Source: Synechococcus sp. BIOS-E4-1 (GTDB taxonomy: Bacteria > Cyanobacteriota > Cyanobacteriia > PCC-6307 > Cyanobiaceae). From it: a stretch of DNA of 64,000 nucleotides. The stretch is taken from positions 841,243-905,242 of the forward strand of contig NZ_CP047935.1 of assembly GCF_014279995.1 (NCBI RefSeq). The letters run 5' to 3'. A program made the translations under genes and the position numbers. How positions within the stretch are numbered: the stretch's first letter is position 1; each line of letters opens with the position of its first letter. The notes under the pieces were generated by a model, which made no database searches, was not told the origin of the DNA, and saw only the letters and a program-made list of their open reading frames with translations. This document shows positions 18,011 through 26,665 of the stretch, in pieces.

Positions 18011-18707
18011 GGTTGTGATTGTGAGATCAGCGCTACCGGCAAGCCTCCAATGCAGCACTTTGAATGTTTGCACCCGTCCGCCGATTTTGGCAGCGCTTAG
18101 CAGGCGGAGGAGAGCTCTGTTTCAAGGTTTTTGAATCGCTTTTGCCGTTTGAAAGCAAAAAGCGAAGACAGCAAGCGCGACTGCCCAGGCAGGAGAATTG
18201 GCTGTCCCCAAGCATTGGCTGTTCCCAATCATGGGCTGGAACTTGGCATCAAGCCAGCAGATTAAAGAGCGGTGAGTCGTCAGTGGGCTTGTCTGTGGTC
18301 ACCCTGCGCTGAGCTGTCTTGATATAAATCCTCCAAATGGGTTGCTGATTCAGTAGAAACGTGAAAACTAAATCAAAATATTGAGCACGTATCTTTGTTC
18401 AACTCATGCACGATCGGAGCTTTTGATTGCCATGTTCTGTGAATCTCTGCAGTTATGTTTTTGTTCTCGAGTGAGATCTCCTTGCTTCGCTTCGATTGGG
18501 CTTGTCCCACCTTTATTCATGCTGCTGAGCATCTGCAGGTGGTGCTTCTGCTCCCCTGGGCCGCTGCAGAAAGGGAGATCTGATCCCTTGTCTAAATGAC
18601 ACCTTTTCGTGTATTGATCGGGAAATGCTTGCGATGTCCGGGTGTCGTCTCCCTATGGAATCATCAGAGCCTAAAGTAAATGTATTGAATGCTCCTTGCC
18701 TGGTCCA
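18011..18707. other. 697-bp gap without a convincing gene
   Basis: Several overlapping frames of 60-80 codons run through it on both strands, but their products are Cys/Arg/Ser-rich and look like shadows. A repeated phrase (ATTGGCTGT, then CATTGGCTGTTCCC and ATCATGGGCTGG around 18198-18240) hints at old duplication. I see no promoter or terminator worth naming. Confidence 0.4.
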
Positions 18708-18854
18708 GTGCAGCTGAGAGTCATTGGAATAACAGGACAAGATTCAGCTAACGACGTTCTAGTCTCCGATGGTGTGATGATTGATGGTTATGATCAGATC
18801 TATGTAGCTCGATCCAGAAGAGAACGACTCTTAACCTGGATCAATCATCTATGA
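18708..18854 (+). CDS. possible 48-residue protein
   Basis: A GTG-started frame giving QLRVIGITGQDSANDVLVSD followed by a DGYDQIYVARSRRERLL segment. The alternation of hydrophobic and polar residues is protein-like and a second small gene starts 10 bp after its stop, which suggests a pair. No family recognised; a TTG start four codons upstream is also possible. Confidence 0.35.
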   Translation: MQLRVIGITGQDSANDVLVSDGVMIDGYDQIYVARSRRERLLTWINHL

Positions 18855-18864
18855 AACAATTTTG

Positions 18865-19071
18865 ATGAGAGGTTATGTCTTCGATACTTGGCCTGCCTAT
18901 TTCGAATGGGGCTGCAAAGTATCGAACGCCGGGCAGATACTTGACGCGATCTTAATATCAAATTCCAGTCACATTATTGATGTGACTCTTATGGATCAGC
19001 ATCACCAAGCGCTCCTGAAGGCAGTGATCGAGACGCTCAGTCCTGATCAGTTGCTCAATGGTGAGCATTGA
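18865..19071 (+). CDS. small protein of unknown function
   Basis: A 68-residue frame from ATG 18865 (a TTG immediately before it is also in frame). The product (GYVFDTWPAYFEWGCKV at the start, ALLKAVIETLSPDQLL near the end) looks like a compact globular protein, with no signal or membrane segment. It follows the 48-residue frame closely and may be cotranscribed. No family recognised. Confidence 0.45.
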   Translation: MRGYVFDTWPAYFEWGCKVSNAGQILDAILISNSSHIIDVTLMDQHHQALLKAVIETLSPDQLLNGEH

Positions 19072-19101
19072 CTCAGGCGCAACGGAGAGGTTGATAAGCG
19101 G

Positions 19102-19236
19102 TCATTCAGGTTTGTATGCACGCCCAAGCAAGATCCTGGAAGCCAATCTGACTCGAAAAGAATCAGTCCAGCGTTCTTTGTCAGCCATCGAGATGACTTC
19201 CTTGATGAAGTAGGTGTTTGCCTCTTTCTTTGTCAT
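19102..19236 (-). CDS. possible 44-residue basic protein
   Basis: An ATG frame giving KKEANTYFIKEVISMADKE, then RWTDSFRVRLASRILLGRAY. It is amphipathic, basic, and more protein-like than anything else in this 19.1-19.7 kb gap. From 19237 to 19508 I see nothing else. No family recognised. Confidence 0.35.
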   Translation of the reverse strand: MTKKEANTYFIKEVISMADKERWTDSFRVRLASRILLGRAYKPE

Positions 19237-19510
19237 CTTCTGTGCTCCAGCTCACATCTGTCTTACACGAGGTTCTACTGGTCATTCAAGGGGTTGAGGT
19301 CAATGCGTCTTGCTGTTGTGCTTTAAGGCTTCTCGGAAGGCCTCATAGCGCTCTCTCAAGGTCAAAAAAGATCCTGGTAGAGGTTAATCAGAGCAAGTCA
19401 GGCAAAAAAGTTCATCAACTCATGCTCTGGTTTTTCTTTTGAGGGCTGTCCTGGTCCTGCAGGGCTGTGAAGTTTGCGTACTCCCATCCGATGTCGACCC
19501 ATCAGGGCTT

Positions 19511-19600
19511 ACCAGGCAGCCTCTTTTAAGGGCTTAGTGCTCTGATAAGCCTTTTGTTGGCCAGAGCAAATCAGCGGATTTCAGCCCAAGAATCTCATTG
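19511..19600 (-). pseudogene. DUF1651 remnant A
   Basis: On the minus strand the frame ends KEAAW followed by TAA, like the end of the intact DUF1651 gene (TEAAW). Further upstream, the bases around 19560-19580 (GCCAGAGCAAATCAGCG on the plus strand) resemble the corresponding part of the intact copy, but only with a shift of frame. I read it as a strongly decayed copy; the similarity is partial and could be chance. Confidence 0.35.
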
Positions 19601-19693
19601 GTTAATAGAACCTGACAATGCCTGTGTGGGAGAGGGTTTGATTGCTAGAGATTCACGTAACGACTCACTTTCGGGCACGCAAAGCCACTTCAG

Positions 19694-19740
19694 CCAGGGC
19701 TCAGCCATAGCAACGGTCCAGCCATGTGACTTGAGGTATT
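19694..19740 (-). pseudogene. DUF1651 remnant B
   Basis: The minus strand reads LKSHGWTVAMAEPW, close to the closing LKQYGWTVTEAAW of the intact copy, and the DNA shares the run CGGTCCAGCCAT and CTTGAG with it. The stop expected after the last Trp is lost and a TAA precedes the segment, so only the last 15 or so codons are left. Confidence 0.5.
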
Positions 19741-19942
19741 AATTGCTCAGAAAATTTGGGTTGCCATTGCACTCGCTTACAGCCACAGCATGCGAACGAG
19801 GCTCGGCCAACCCTTTCGCCATGAGTGCTTTCTTGCTGATGGACACACAGCGGTTATGGCCCCTGGAATGCTGGGCCACCTCCTTGAAAAGGAGAAGAAA
19901 GGCAGCTCCCCCAACCGCAAGCAGCAGGATCAAAACATTCAT
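19739..19942 (-). CDS. possible small membrane protein
   Basis: From ATG 19942 a 67-residue product with one N-terminal transmembrane helix (VLILLLAVGGAAFLLLF), then a basic segment with two cysteines. It ends directly at DUF1651 remnant B in the same frame, so it may be a fusion of unrelated decayed pieces. The membrane helix is convincing; the rest is not. Confidence 0.35.
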   Translation of the reverse strand: MNVLILLLAVGGAAFLLLFKEVAQHSRGHNRCVSISKKALMAKGLAEPRSHAVAVSECNGNPNFLSN

Positions 19943-20004
19943 CTCTGACACCCTTCGGATCATGTTCCCAATGTCGTGACGCTCCATAAGCGTTCATAGC
20001 CTGC

Positions 20005-20139
20005 TCACCAGGTGGTGTCACAGGATGTCCAGCCATAGTTTGTGGGTTGGAGCCAAACGGCTGCAGAGTCCTCATCTTTCATGCCTTAAAGAGTCTTGAG
20101 GAGGTTCGGCACGTCACCTTGCATGGCCCGTTCGCTTCA
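20005..20139 (-). pseudogene. DUF1651 remnant C
   Basis: The clearest remnant. Reading the minus strand from about 20139: MQGDVPNLLKTL, an in-frame TAA, then GMKDEDSAAVWLQPTNYGW and a terminal TTW with TGA at 20005-20007. This aligns along its whole length with PMPGDEPALLKTRRSM and EDAVALWFQLKQYGW of the intact copy. The 5' third of the gene is missing or unrecognisable. From 20140 to 20514 I see nothing else that is convincing. Confidence 0.65.
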
Positions 20140-20514
20140 AAAAATTAGGCCACTGACGCCGACCGAAAAAGCACAGATGAGTGGCAAGCCCTTGAGCAAC
20201 ATTCCCCAAAGGCAACACGAGGGGGTATGAGGGGCTTTCTACGTCAGTGCAGAGAGTCAATACGGCTTTAGATATTTCTGCCAAGTTTTCAGCGATTACC
20301 GCCATATGGCCGATGCACAGGGATATGCCTGCATCGCGCTCCGGAAAGGATTACTCCTCTGGAGCCGTGGCGTCACAAGCTTCTGCGTGAGTTGATCCCC
20401 GTCCTCATAGAACTATCAGCGGATGTTCACTCCTTTGGGCGATGTAATTCAGATCGATTTAGGAGATGGTGAAGAGGTCCAGGAGGGATGACCTCCACTA
20501 TCCAGATCAGATCA

Positions 20515-20832
20515 ATGAAACTCTTCTCTTCCATCGCTGCCGCTTCTGTTATCGGCGCTTCAATGTTTGTTGCCCCACCGGCTGCGGAAGCTAATAAACA
20601 TCACCATTACAATCATCAACGTCATCATGAGCTAAGAAGAATTCGTCGAGATTTCCGCCATGATGATCGCGAATTTAATCATTATAGGAGAGTATATAAT
20701 CGCAATTGGCGTCATGCTGGCAGGGTTTACAACCGCGAGATGTATGGCTATCCGCGTGTGATTCCTGCTTACGGCTATGGCTATGGCTATGGGTATCGTC
20801 ACCCTGGATTCGGAATCCAACTCAGGTTCTGA
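20515..20832 (+). CDS. secreted His/Arg/Tyr-rich protein
   Basis: A 105-residue product with a clear signal peptide (LFSSIAAASVIGASMFVAPPAAEA), a basic His-rich segment (KHHHYNHQRHHELRRIRRDF) and a C-terminal Gly-Tyr repeat encoded by GGCTAT units near 20770. The His cluster could bind metal ions (inference). An ATG at 20488 in the same frame has AGGAGGG directly before it, too close for a normal ribosome-binding site, so 20515 is preferred for the signal peptide although its spacing is poor. Confidence 0.6.
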   Translation: MKLFSSIAAASVIGASMFVAPPAAEANKHHHYNHQRHHELRRIRRDFRHDDREFNHYRRVYNRNWRHAGRVYNREMYGYPRVIPAYGYGYGYGYRHPGFGIQLRF

Positions 20833-20962
20833 TTTGCATTTCCTGTCGGGAAGCCTGAAGCCGTGAAAGCGAGGCTGAAAGCAATACAAGACCCGAAAGG
20901 GAAAAGCAGGGGGCGTTGAGTAGTCGCTATCGATCTCCCGACAAAAAATCTCACATCAATCA

Positions 20963-20988
20963 CGCCCCGCCAACAGCGGGGCTTTTCA
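20963..20988 (+). terminator. intrinsic terminator
   Basis: GCCCCGC pairs with GCGGGGC around a short AACA-type loop and is followed by TTTTCATT. It lies 130 bp after the His-rich gene and just before the first prochlorosin-like gene, closing the upstream transcript. Confidence 0.7.
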
Positions 20989-21036
20989 TTGCCTACTGCC
21001 GACTGTTGTTATGACTGCTGAACAGACCTGATACCC

Positions 21037-21297
21037 ATGTCAGACGAGCAACTCAAAGCCTTTCTTGAGAAGGTCAAAGCTGACACCAGTCTTTAGGATA
21101 AGCTCAAAGCCGCTGCTGATTCAGATGCAGTTCTTGCGATTGCAAAAGATGCTGGCTTTAGCATCTCTGCTGATGACTTGAACGCTCAATCAGAGATTTC
21201 TAACGAGGAGCTGGAAGGATCGGCTGGAGGTGGCACCGGGCGCCATACCTGTGGCACCGGCAGCTGTGGGTGTTTTTGCTCGATTTATGAGTGTTAG
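21037..21297 (+). pseudogene. prochlorosin-like lanthipeptide precursor with a TAG in its leader
   Basis: An 86-codon frame with a Nif11-type leader (MSDEQLKAFLEKVKADTSL, then DKLKAAADSDAVLAIAKDAG and NEELEGSAGG) and a Cys-rich core after the Gly-Gly: GTGRHTCGTGSCGCFCSIYEC, with five Cys and several Ser/Thr, as needed for lanthionine rings. Codon 20 is TAG (21094-21096), where the second copy has CAG or a like codon. Everything else is intact. Prochlorosins are made by one promiscuous synthetase (ProcM) in some marine Synechococcus and Prochlorococcus; no such enzyme is in this window. Confidence 0.8.
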
Positions 21298-21326
21298 ACA
21301 AGTTTACTCATTAGTTTACTCATAAG

Positions 21327-21352
21327 AGCCCCTGTAACTGCAGGGGCTTTTT
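21327..21352 (+). terminator. intrinsic terminator after the first prochlorosin-like gene
   Basis: AGCCCCTG pairs with CAGGGGCT around a TAACTG-type loop, followed by TTTTTATT. It separates the two precursor genes, so each is likely its own transcript. Confidence 0.8.
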
Positions 21353-21479
21353 ATTGCTTCAATCACCCCAAAAAGACCATCAATCAGCCTTCAATACCCG
21401 GCACGATTAAGTGCAGCAATTATTAGCTAAAGACGCTTTAAGATGTCGTTGCTATAACTGTTAAAGACTCCCGATAACC

Positions 21480-21722
21480 ATGTCAGACGAGCAACTCAAA
21501 GCCTTTCTAGAGAAAGTCAAAGGCGACACAAGCGTTCAGGAGAAGCTAAAAGCTGCAGCCGATTCTGATGCAGTGGTTGCAATAGCTAAAGATCTGGGAT
21601 TTACGATTTCAGCTGATGACATTCAGGCCGAGATTTCACAAGATGAGCTGGAAGGTGTGGCTGGTGGAATTTGTAGACAGAGCTGTATCTGGAGATCCAT
21701 ATTCAAAGCAGCTCCAGAATGA
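21480..21722 (+). CDS. prochlorosin-like lanthipeptide precursor
   Basis: An 80-residue precursor. The leader (about 63 residues) is of the Nif11 type and nearly identical to the upstream copy, with the first 14 residues the same (MSDEQLKAFLEKVK) and the cleavage motif ELEGVAGG. The core ICRQSCIWRSIFKAAPE has two Cys and two Ser, enough for one or two thioether rings. The leader should be cut after Gly-Gly by a C39-type peptidase transporter. No synthetase or transporter lies nearby, so modification would depend on enzymes elsewhere. It could instead be an unmodified Nif11 peptide. Confidence 0.8.
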   Translation: MSDEQLKAFLEKVKGDTSVQEKLKAAADSDAVVAIAKDLGFTISADDIQAEISQDELEGVAGGICRQSCIWRSIFKAAPE

Positions 21723-22302
21723 TCCAATCAGCAAGCCTACACATTCAAAAGCCTCCTACATTGATAAGGGTGTTTTTTACTTCAAGCACCCCTAAAAGCC
21801 TGCAAATCAGTTTTCATTATCTGGTATCATTGTCGACAAAATAGTCACTGGTTTCACCCATACAGCAACCTGAAAAATCCACAAAAATGTAAGTTACAGC
21901 GAATAAAGCCTCGCAATTCTTTTCCCTGGTTCTAATGATATTCGCTCAATCCAAGTGCCAAAGACTTTATTTCCTATCGCTATCACTCGTGCTATTCGTG
22001 CTGCGAAGCCCTACCGCAGCTGATGCTTTCATTTCAGTGCCAATCCCGTGACCAACACTCCCTGAAGGCAAGGAGAGGGGGCAGGGGGGCAGTGTCCGTG
22101 CTGTTGTGCCATGGGGCTTAGGAAATTTCTGCTCGATGTCCAGCAAGCACCGCCAGGCGGCAGATGTGCTGGGAAATATTTGCATCTCATTCCAAAAAGG
22201 ACTGATACGGAAAGCTTTGGCGTGTCTGGTTTCAGGGTGAGCTGAACGCTGCCTAGGAAGGGGATCTGATCCGTTCACCAGGACTCCACCAGAACTGCTC
22301 AA
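21723..22302. other. AT-rich gap holding a possible truncated secreted peptide
   Basis: A plus-strand frame from ATG 21935 to TGA 22049-22051 gives a signal-peptide-like product (RLYFLSLSLVLFVLRSPTAADA) of 38 residues, and the same frame stays open for another 62 codons to 22240. This could be a broken small secreted protein. The first 200 bp of the gap hold only a weak hairpin near 21740-21780 after the precursor gene. Nothing else is supported. Confidence 0.3.
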
Positions 22303-22324
22303 TGGTTGCACCAGGGTGCAACCA
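22303..22324. repeat. perfect inverted repeat upstream of the RTX gene
   Basis: TGGTTGCAC pairs exactly with GTGCAACCA around a 4-bp spacer, 67 bp before the chosen start of the large gene. Its place and symmetry would suit an operator or a 5'-UTR hairpin. A second, imperfect stem (GGTGT ... ACACC) follows around 22350-22377. Confidence 0.4.
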
Positions 22325-22390
22325 GGAGCTCACAAACGCATCAGACATGGTGCAGGTGTCCGGGAGAAATCCCACACCAACACAAGATCA

Positions 22391-25300
22391 ATGCAGGTCA
22401 CCTACACCAAACTCCAACTCGACGCAGCTGGCCAAACAGAATTGCTGGAGCAAACCGGCGACCAAACAATGGTGGCCAAGCAAGGCGAGACCAGCTTTGC
22501 CATTCATGGCCAAGATGGCAAAGCCAGCACCGCAGTTGATCAGAAGTGGCACATGATCAGTGCCGAGCAAGTTGGCGAAAGCGGAAGTGTGATCTGGCAA
22601 AATGCTGATACCGGAGCATTCCGCGAAACCAAGTACAGCATCAATCAAACAAATAAAAGCTGGACGCAAACAGAAGTCAAACATTTAGCCACTCCAAATT
22701 CAATCTACAAGGTTGAGGAAAATCACAATCGAGATATCAACAATGATGGAACTATCAGCGCTAGCACGTTGAATTTGCAAGGACCTATGGGTGATGCAAA
22801 TGATCGAGTTAAGATCACGCTTAATGGTCAAGAAGATCTTATAGCTAAGACGACTGTGGGCACATGGAATACAGATCGGAAGTGCAGCTATCAACTCAGT
22901 GGCAGAGACGCGCAATCCTTCCAGGTCAACGCCAATGGGAGGGTGAGTGTTAAGAAAGGGACAAGCCTAGAAGCTGGCAAAAGCTATGAATTTGCAGTAG
23001 AAGTGAAAGATAATTCTACTGAAACAAAAAAAACTCAGAATGTTGAGCTCAAACAGCGAGCATTAATCATGGTCACTAATAATAATGGGGATAATAGCGA
23101 AGGATCGCTGGGCAAGGCAATCGAAAAAGCCAACGAAAATGGTAAAAAGGGGATTGCAAGTGAGATTAGATTCAGCAAAAGTATGTATATTGAACAAACG
23201 GAAGGCCTTCATGTCACACACGGAGACACAGTCTTTAACGTAAATGAAACCAAAAATATCACCATTACTCGTAAGGATGATGGGCCTGCAATCACGGTTG
23301 GTGAATACAAGTATGCAAACAAAACACCCCTTGAAAATGCGCCAGATTTACATGTTTCGCTAGCTAAAATTAATGTTGCCAACACTACGGCAAAGGGAAG
23401 CGATGGATTAGCTAATGGCGGTGGCGGTGGTGGCCTTGGGGCAGGATCAGCAATCCTTCATTTCAATGGACATCTCAAAGTTCACGATAGTGTTTTTCAG
23501 GGGAATAACGTCATCGGCGGTGAAGGCGCAGTCGGAGCTAAAGGTGGCAATGGCAGAGCATTTGCTTACAGTCGTAAAAATAGAAGCACTGCTCCTCAAA
23601 ATGGGCAACCTGGCCGTAATGGAGGAACGCTCAACGGAAGAGAGCACAGCCTGAATCGCAAAGAGATTGCCGGCGGGAAAAAAGGGGTCGTGCAATCGCA
23701 TGGGGGGCTTGGATTTCATCGTCCAGGTCCAAGCCCCATGGATCATGATGGCCGCAGAGGAAGCGATGCCACAAGTACAAGCAATCTTGGTGAGGCTGCA
23801 CCAGGTAGCGGAAGTGGTGGTGGTGGCGAATATGTCCAAGCAAATCACCAACCATTATTCCAATCAATGTCACCAGGCTCACGTGGCTATGCAGGCCAAC
23901 CAGGTCGGCCTGGCACCAGCGGTTATGGAGCGGGAGAATCAATCAAAGGAACTGTTGGTGGATCTGCAATATGGCATACAACAGATGGCTGGAAAGGAAT
24001 TAAGCGATACGGGTACAACATCAAAGTCACACCAAGCACTGAGCGTGGTAAAGCAGGAACGTGGGGTGGCAACGCTGAGTCTTATTCAGACAATCCCAAC
24101 GATAAATTTAATGCTCCAGAACCTGGCAAGTCCGGTAATGGTGCTGCGCTTGGAGTTGTAAGTTCTCTGGCACGCGCTAATGGCAAAAACTCAGTAGAAA
24201 TTACTGAGTCTGATTTCCGAGGCAACAAAGCAGAGTCGTCAAAGAGTGCCGGAAAAGTTAAAGGAATGTTCATGCGGAGTGTTGAAGCAAAAATTGATGA
24301 TGTACGCGAATCAGATGATAAGCAATCAAGTGCTGTGAATCTCAAGAAGGTGCAGGGGATTACTAAGAATGCCGACCCAAACGGAGTAGACAAGAGCAAA
24401 ATATTTGATCATTCAGGCAAGTTTACGACGATTGAGAAGAAAGAAGGTCGCGCCACATCTTTTATCGTTAAGGCAACTTCCTACGAAAAGGATGAAACTA
24501 AAGCTAATATACGAGGAAAAGAAATTTATCTGAATCCTGATATCCCACAGTTAATTATTTCACGAACTGAAACTGGTCAAAGTAACGTGAATGCCCATGC
24601 GATTGACGGATGGCAAAATTGGCAAAATGCGCTGACAGCGGTAGGTAGCAAAATCTATGCTACAAAGAGTGTGGAAGAAATAAAAGCAAGTCGCAGAAAT
24701 TTTGCGCAGAATTGGATCAATAGTGTGATGACTCCAGGGAAAATGCATGCACCGAACATTTCGAGTATGTGGGGTCCAGCTGTAGCGCATACCATGAAGG
24801 CTTGGACAGTAGTCGGAGGATTCTGGGGTGCCTTGATGACGGAACTCAAGGAAGATCAGCGGATTAAGGACGAACTAAAAGCAAGAGAGGTCACAATCAA
24901 AGAGCATGAAGCATATAGCGCCCAAATTAGAAACGGTTTACATATATCGGACACTCAAAAAGATCACTCAAGAACAATCACAACCACCCATGACTTCAAA
25001 TTAGGTACCCACGGGGTAATTTTTCAGCCAGGTCAAGATGCAATCCTGAAATGGGGAGGCAAAAACGATCAAAACAAAGGCATTATCAATGTTTACCACA
25101 ATCAATACTCAAGCAACTCTGATGTTGCCAATGCAAAGCAAATCATGAGGTTTGTATTAACAAAAGAGCAAACCGAAGCAATGAGAAACACGACAAACAA
25201 AACTGAATACATCAATTCGTTTTTGAGCTACGTGAAAATAGGCGCTACGGCTGTAAAAGTTTTTAGCACTAAATCTGCATGGAAGTATAAAGAAAATGCA

Positions 25301-26596
25301 AGTCAAGATCCTCAGACTGGTGTCGGTCGTGACCAGGTAGAGATCAGGCGTGACAAGACTAAAGTTGATGATCGCACAAACCTGGTTGTTGCAACTCATC
25401 AAGGTGATGACGTTGTTAAAGGCGATAAAGGTGATAGTACTATTCGTGCAGGGCGGGGTAACGACCACATCACGCCAGGTCTTGGAGTGGACCATGTTGA
25501 TGGAGGGGAGGGTCGTGATGTGGCCAGCTATAGCAATATCAATAAGGGCTTAAAGATAAGAGCTGGAAATGATGGCAATCTAAAAGTCTCGTTTGCAAAT
25601 TCCAGCGAAACAGCAATCATGAATGATACGTTGACTGGGATTGAAACGATTATTCTTGGCGACAAGGCTGATATTAACCTTCAAGGAGCTTCGCGACCTG
25701 TTGAATATTCTACGTTGGATCCAGCCAGAACAACAAATGTTGCCAGCCACTATGCATTGGCAATGGGGCACAGTTCTAAAGCGAAGGGTTCTCAGTACAA
25801 CGAAGTCTTTGTGGTTGACTTTGAGAGTACAACAAAACATTCTGATTCTATCAAAAAAACAACAATTGATGGAGCCGGTGGGAGAAATTCACTCATTATC
25901 AAGGGCTTGGACTCACAGATTAAAAATGGGTACAAAGTATCTATTGATAGAACAAAAAAAGAGGTCAACCTCGTTAAAGAGAATGATAAGAAAACAATTG
26001 TTGGCTATCAAAACGTCATGGGAGATCCAACAGTCATCACCAAAGACAATCAAGTTTTTGAGCCAGAGTTCAATCCATCCAAACCAGTAGGTCAAGAGGT
26101 TAAAAAGGTCGATCCAAGTGTTAGCCCGCTAACCAAATCTGATGCTGAGCCAACAACTGCCTCTGCCTCTGCCTCTGCCTCTGCATCAGTTGATCAGCCA
26201 ATGATGGTTGATTCACTCACTGGAAACACTGGTGAATCCGCCAGCAATGTCACCGGTACCGCCCCGCAATTAAAAGGAGGTACTGATTCTTTAACTGGAG
26301 AGACAATGACCAATGCAGACTCAGACAGCTCTGACTGGACTCCAATGCATCAAGATGCCGGCCTCAGTGAAGGGTCTGTGAATCATTCAGGAAATCTGCT
26401 TGCAGCTCATTCCAATGGCATCAATTCCAACAATGAGTTCAACACTCATCCTGAAACACTCAGCGTTCTTGACGTCGATCCGATCGCAACATCCATCGCT
26501 GGGAAACCAGTGATAAGTGATCCGTTCGAGGCTGTGGGAGCTAACGCAACCTATCGGTCAACGTCTACACCAGCTGGAGTGATTGAGATGGTCTAA
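22391..26596 (+). CDS. large RTX-type surface or secreted protein with beta-helix region
   Basis: From ATG 22391 the product has 1401 residues (a GTG at 22316 would add 25). No Sec signal. Residues about 45-115 (KWHMISAEQVGESGSVIWQN, then DINNDGTI) resemble the tryptophan-rich repeat domain of cyanobacterial RTX proteins; 160-220 is cadherin-like (YQLSGRDAQSFQVNANGRVSV); 225-600 looks like a right-handed beta-helix with a long Gly-rich middle; 995-1045 has RTX nonapeptide-like repeats (GDDVVKGDKGDSTIRAGRGND, DGGEGRDVASYSN). The C-terminal 150 residues are Ser/Thr/Asn-rich. Type I secretion is expected, as RTX proteins lack Sec signals. Lower GC and Lys/Asn-rich composition differ from the core genes and suggest transfer. 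Confidence 0.75.
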   Translation: MQVTYTKLQLDAAGQTELLEQTGDQTMVAKQGETSFAIHGQDGKASTAVDQKWHMISAEQVGESGSVIWQNADTGAFRETKYSINQTNKSWTQTEVKHLATPNSIYKVEENHNRDINNDGTISASTLNLQGPMGDANDRVKITLNGQEDLIAKTTVGTWNTDRKCSYQLSGRDAQSFQVNANGRVSVKKGTSLEAGKSYEFAVEVKDNSTETKKTQNVELKQRALIMVTNNNGDNSEGSLGKAIEKANENGKKGIASEIRFSKSMYIEQTEGLHVTHGDTVFNVNETKNITITRKDDGPAITVGEYKYANKTPLENAPDLHVSLAKINVANTTAKGSDGLANGGGGGGLGAGSAILHFNGHLKVHDSVFQGNNVIGGEGAVGAKGGNGRAFAYSRKNRSTAPQNGQPGRNGGTLNGREHSLNRKEIAGGKKGVVQSHGGLGFHRPGPSPMDHDGRRGSDATSTSNLGEAAPGSGSGGGGEYVQANHQPLFQSMSPGSRGYAGQPGRPGTSGYGAGESIKGTVGGSAIWHTTDGWKGIKRYGYNIKVTPSTERGKAGTWGGNAESYSDNPNDKFNAPEPGKSGNGAALGVVSSLARANGKNSVEITESDFRGNKAESSKSAGKVKGMFMRSVEAKIDDVRESDDKQSSAVNLKKVQGITKNADPNGVDKSKIFDHSGKFTTIEKKEGRATSFIVKATSYEKDETKANIRGKEIYLNPDIPQLIISRTETGQSNVNAHAIDGWQNWQNALTAVGSKIYATKSVEEIKASRRNFAQNWINSVMTPGKMHAPNISSMWGPAVAHTMKAWTVVGGFWGALMTELKEDQRIKDELKAREVTIKEHEAYSAQIRNGLHISDTQKDHSRTITTTHDFKLGTHGVIFQPGQDAILKWGGKNDQNKGIINVYHNQYSSNSDVANAKQIMRFVLTKEQTEAMRNTTNKTEYINSFLSYVKIGATAVKVFSTKSAWKYKENASQDPQTGVGRDQVEIRRDKTKVDDRTNLVVATHQGDDVVKGDKGDSTIRAGRGNDHITPGLGVDHVDGGEGRDVASYSNINKGLKIRAGNDGNLKVSFANSSETAIMNDTLTGIETIILGDKADINLQGASRPVEYSTLDPARTTNVASHYALAMGHSSKAKGSQYNEVFVVDFESTTKHSDSIKKTTIDGAGGRNSLIIKGLDSQIKNGYKVSIDRTKKEVNLVKENDKKTIVGYQNVMGDPTVITKDNQVFEPEFNPSKPVGQEVKKVDPSVSPLTKSDAEPTTASASASASASVDQPMMVDSLTGNTGESASNVTGTAPQLKGGTDSLTGETMTNADSDSSDWTPMHQDAGLSEGSVNHSGNLLAAHSNGINSNNEFNTHPETLSVLDVDPIATSIAGKPVISDPFEAVGANATYRSTSTPAGVIEMV
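26159..26182 (+). repeat. hexanucleotide tandem repeat (GCCTCT)x4
   Basis: Four GCCTCT units in frame, encoding an Ala-Ser run in the large RTX-type protein just after the last folded region (about residue 1257). Slippage would change the linker by two residues without shifting frame, so this is a place for length variation among strains. Confidence 0.8.
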
Positions 26597-26637
26597 CAGT
26601 CATTGGAGACTTAATGATGACTACAACGACTAGGCCA

Positions 26638-26665
26638 AGCCCCGCTAAGTGCGGGGTTTTTTATT
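26638..26665 (+). terminator. intrinsic terminator of the RTX-type gene
   Basis: AGCCCCGC pairs with GCGGGG(T) around a TAAGT loop and is followed by TTTTTTATT, 42 bp after the stop. It closes the large gene's transcript. Confidence 0.85.

Noticed and set aside
20114-20305. Minus-strand 63-codon frame near DUF1651 remnant C
   Set aside because: Reads partly through the decayed gene in another frame and has no support of its own.
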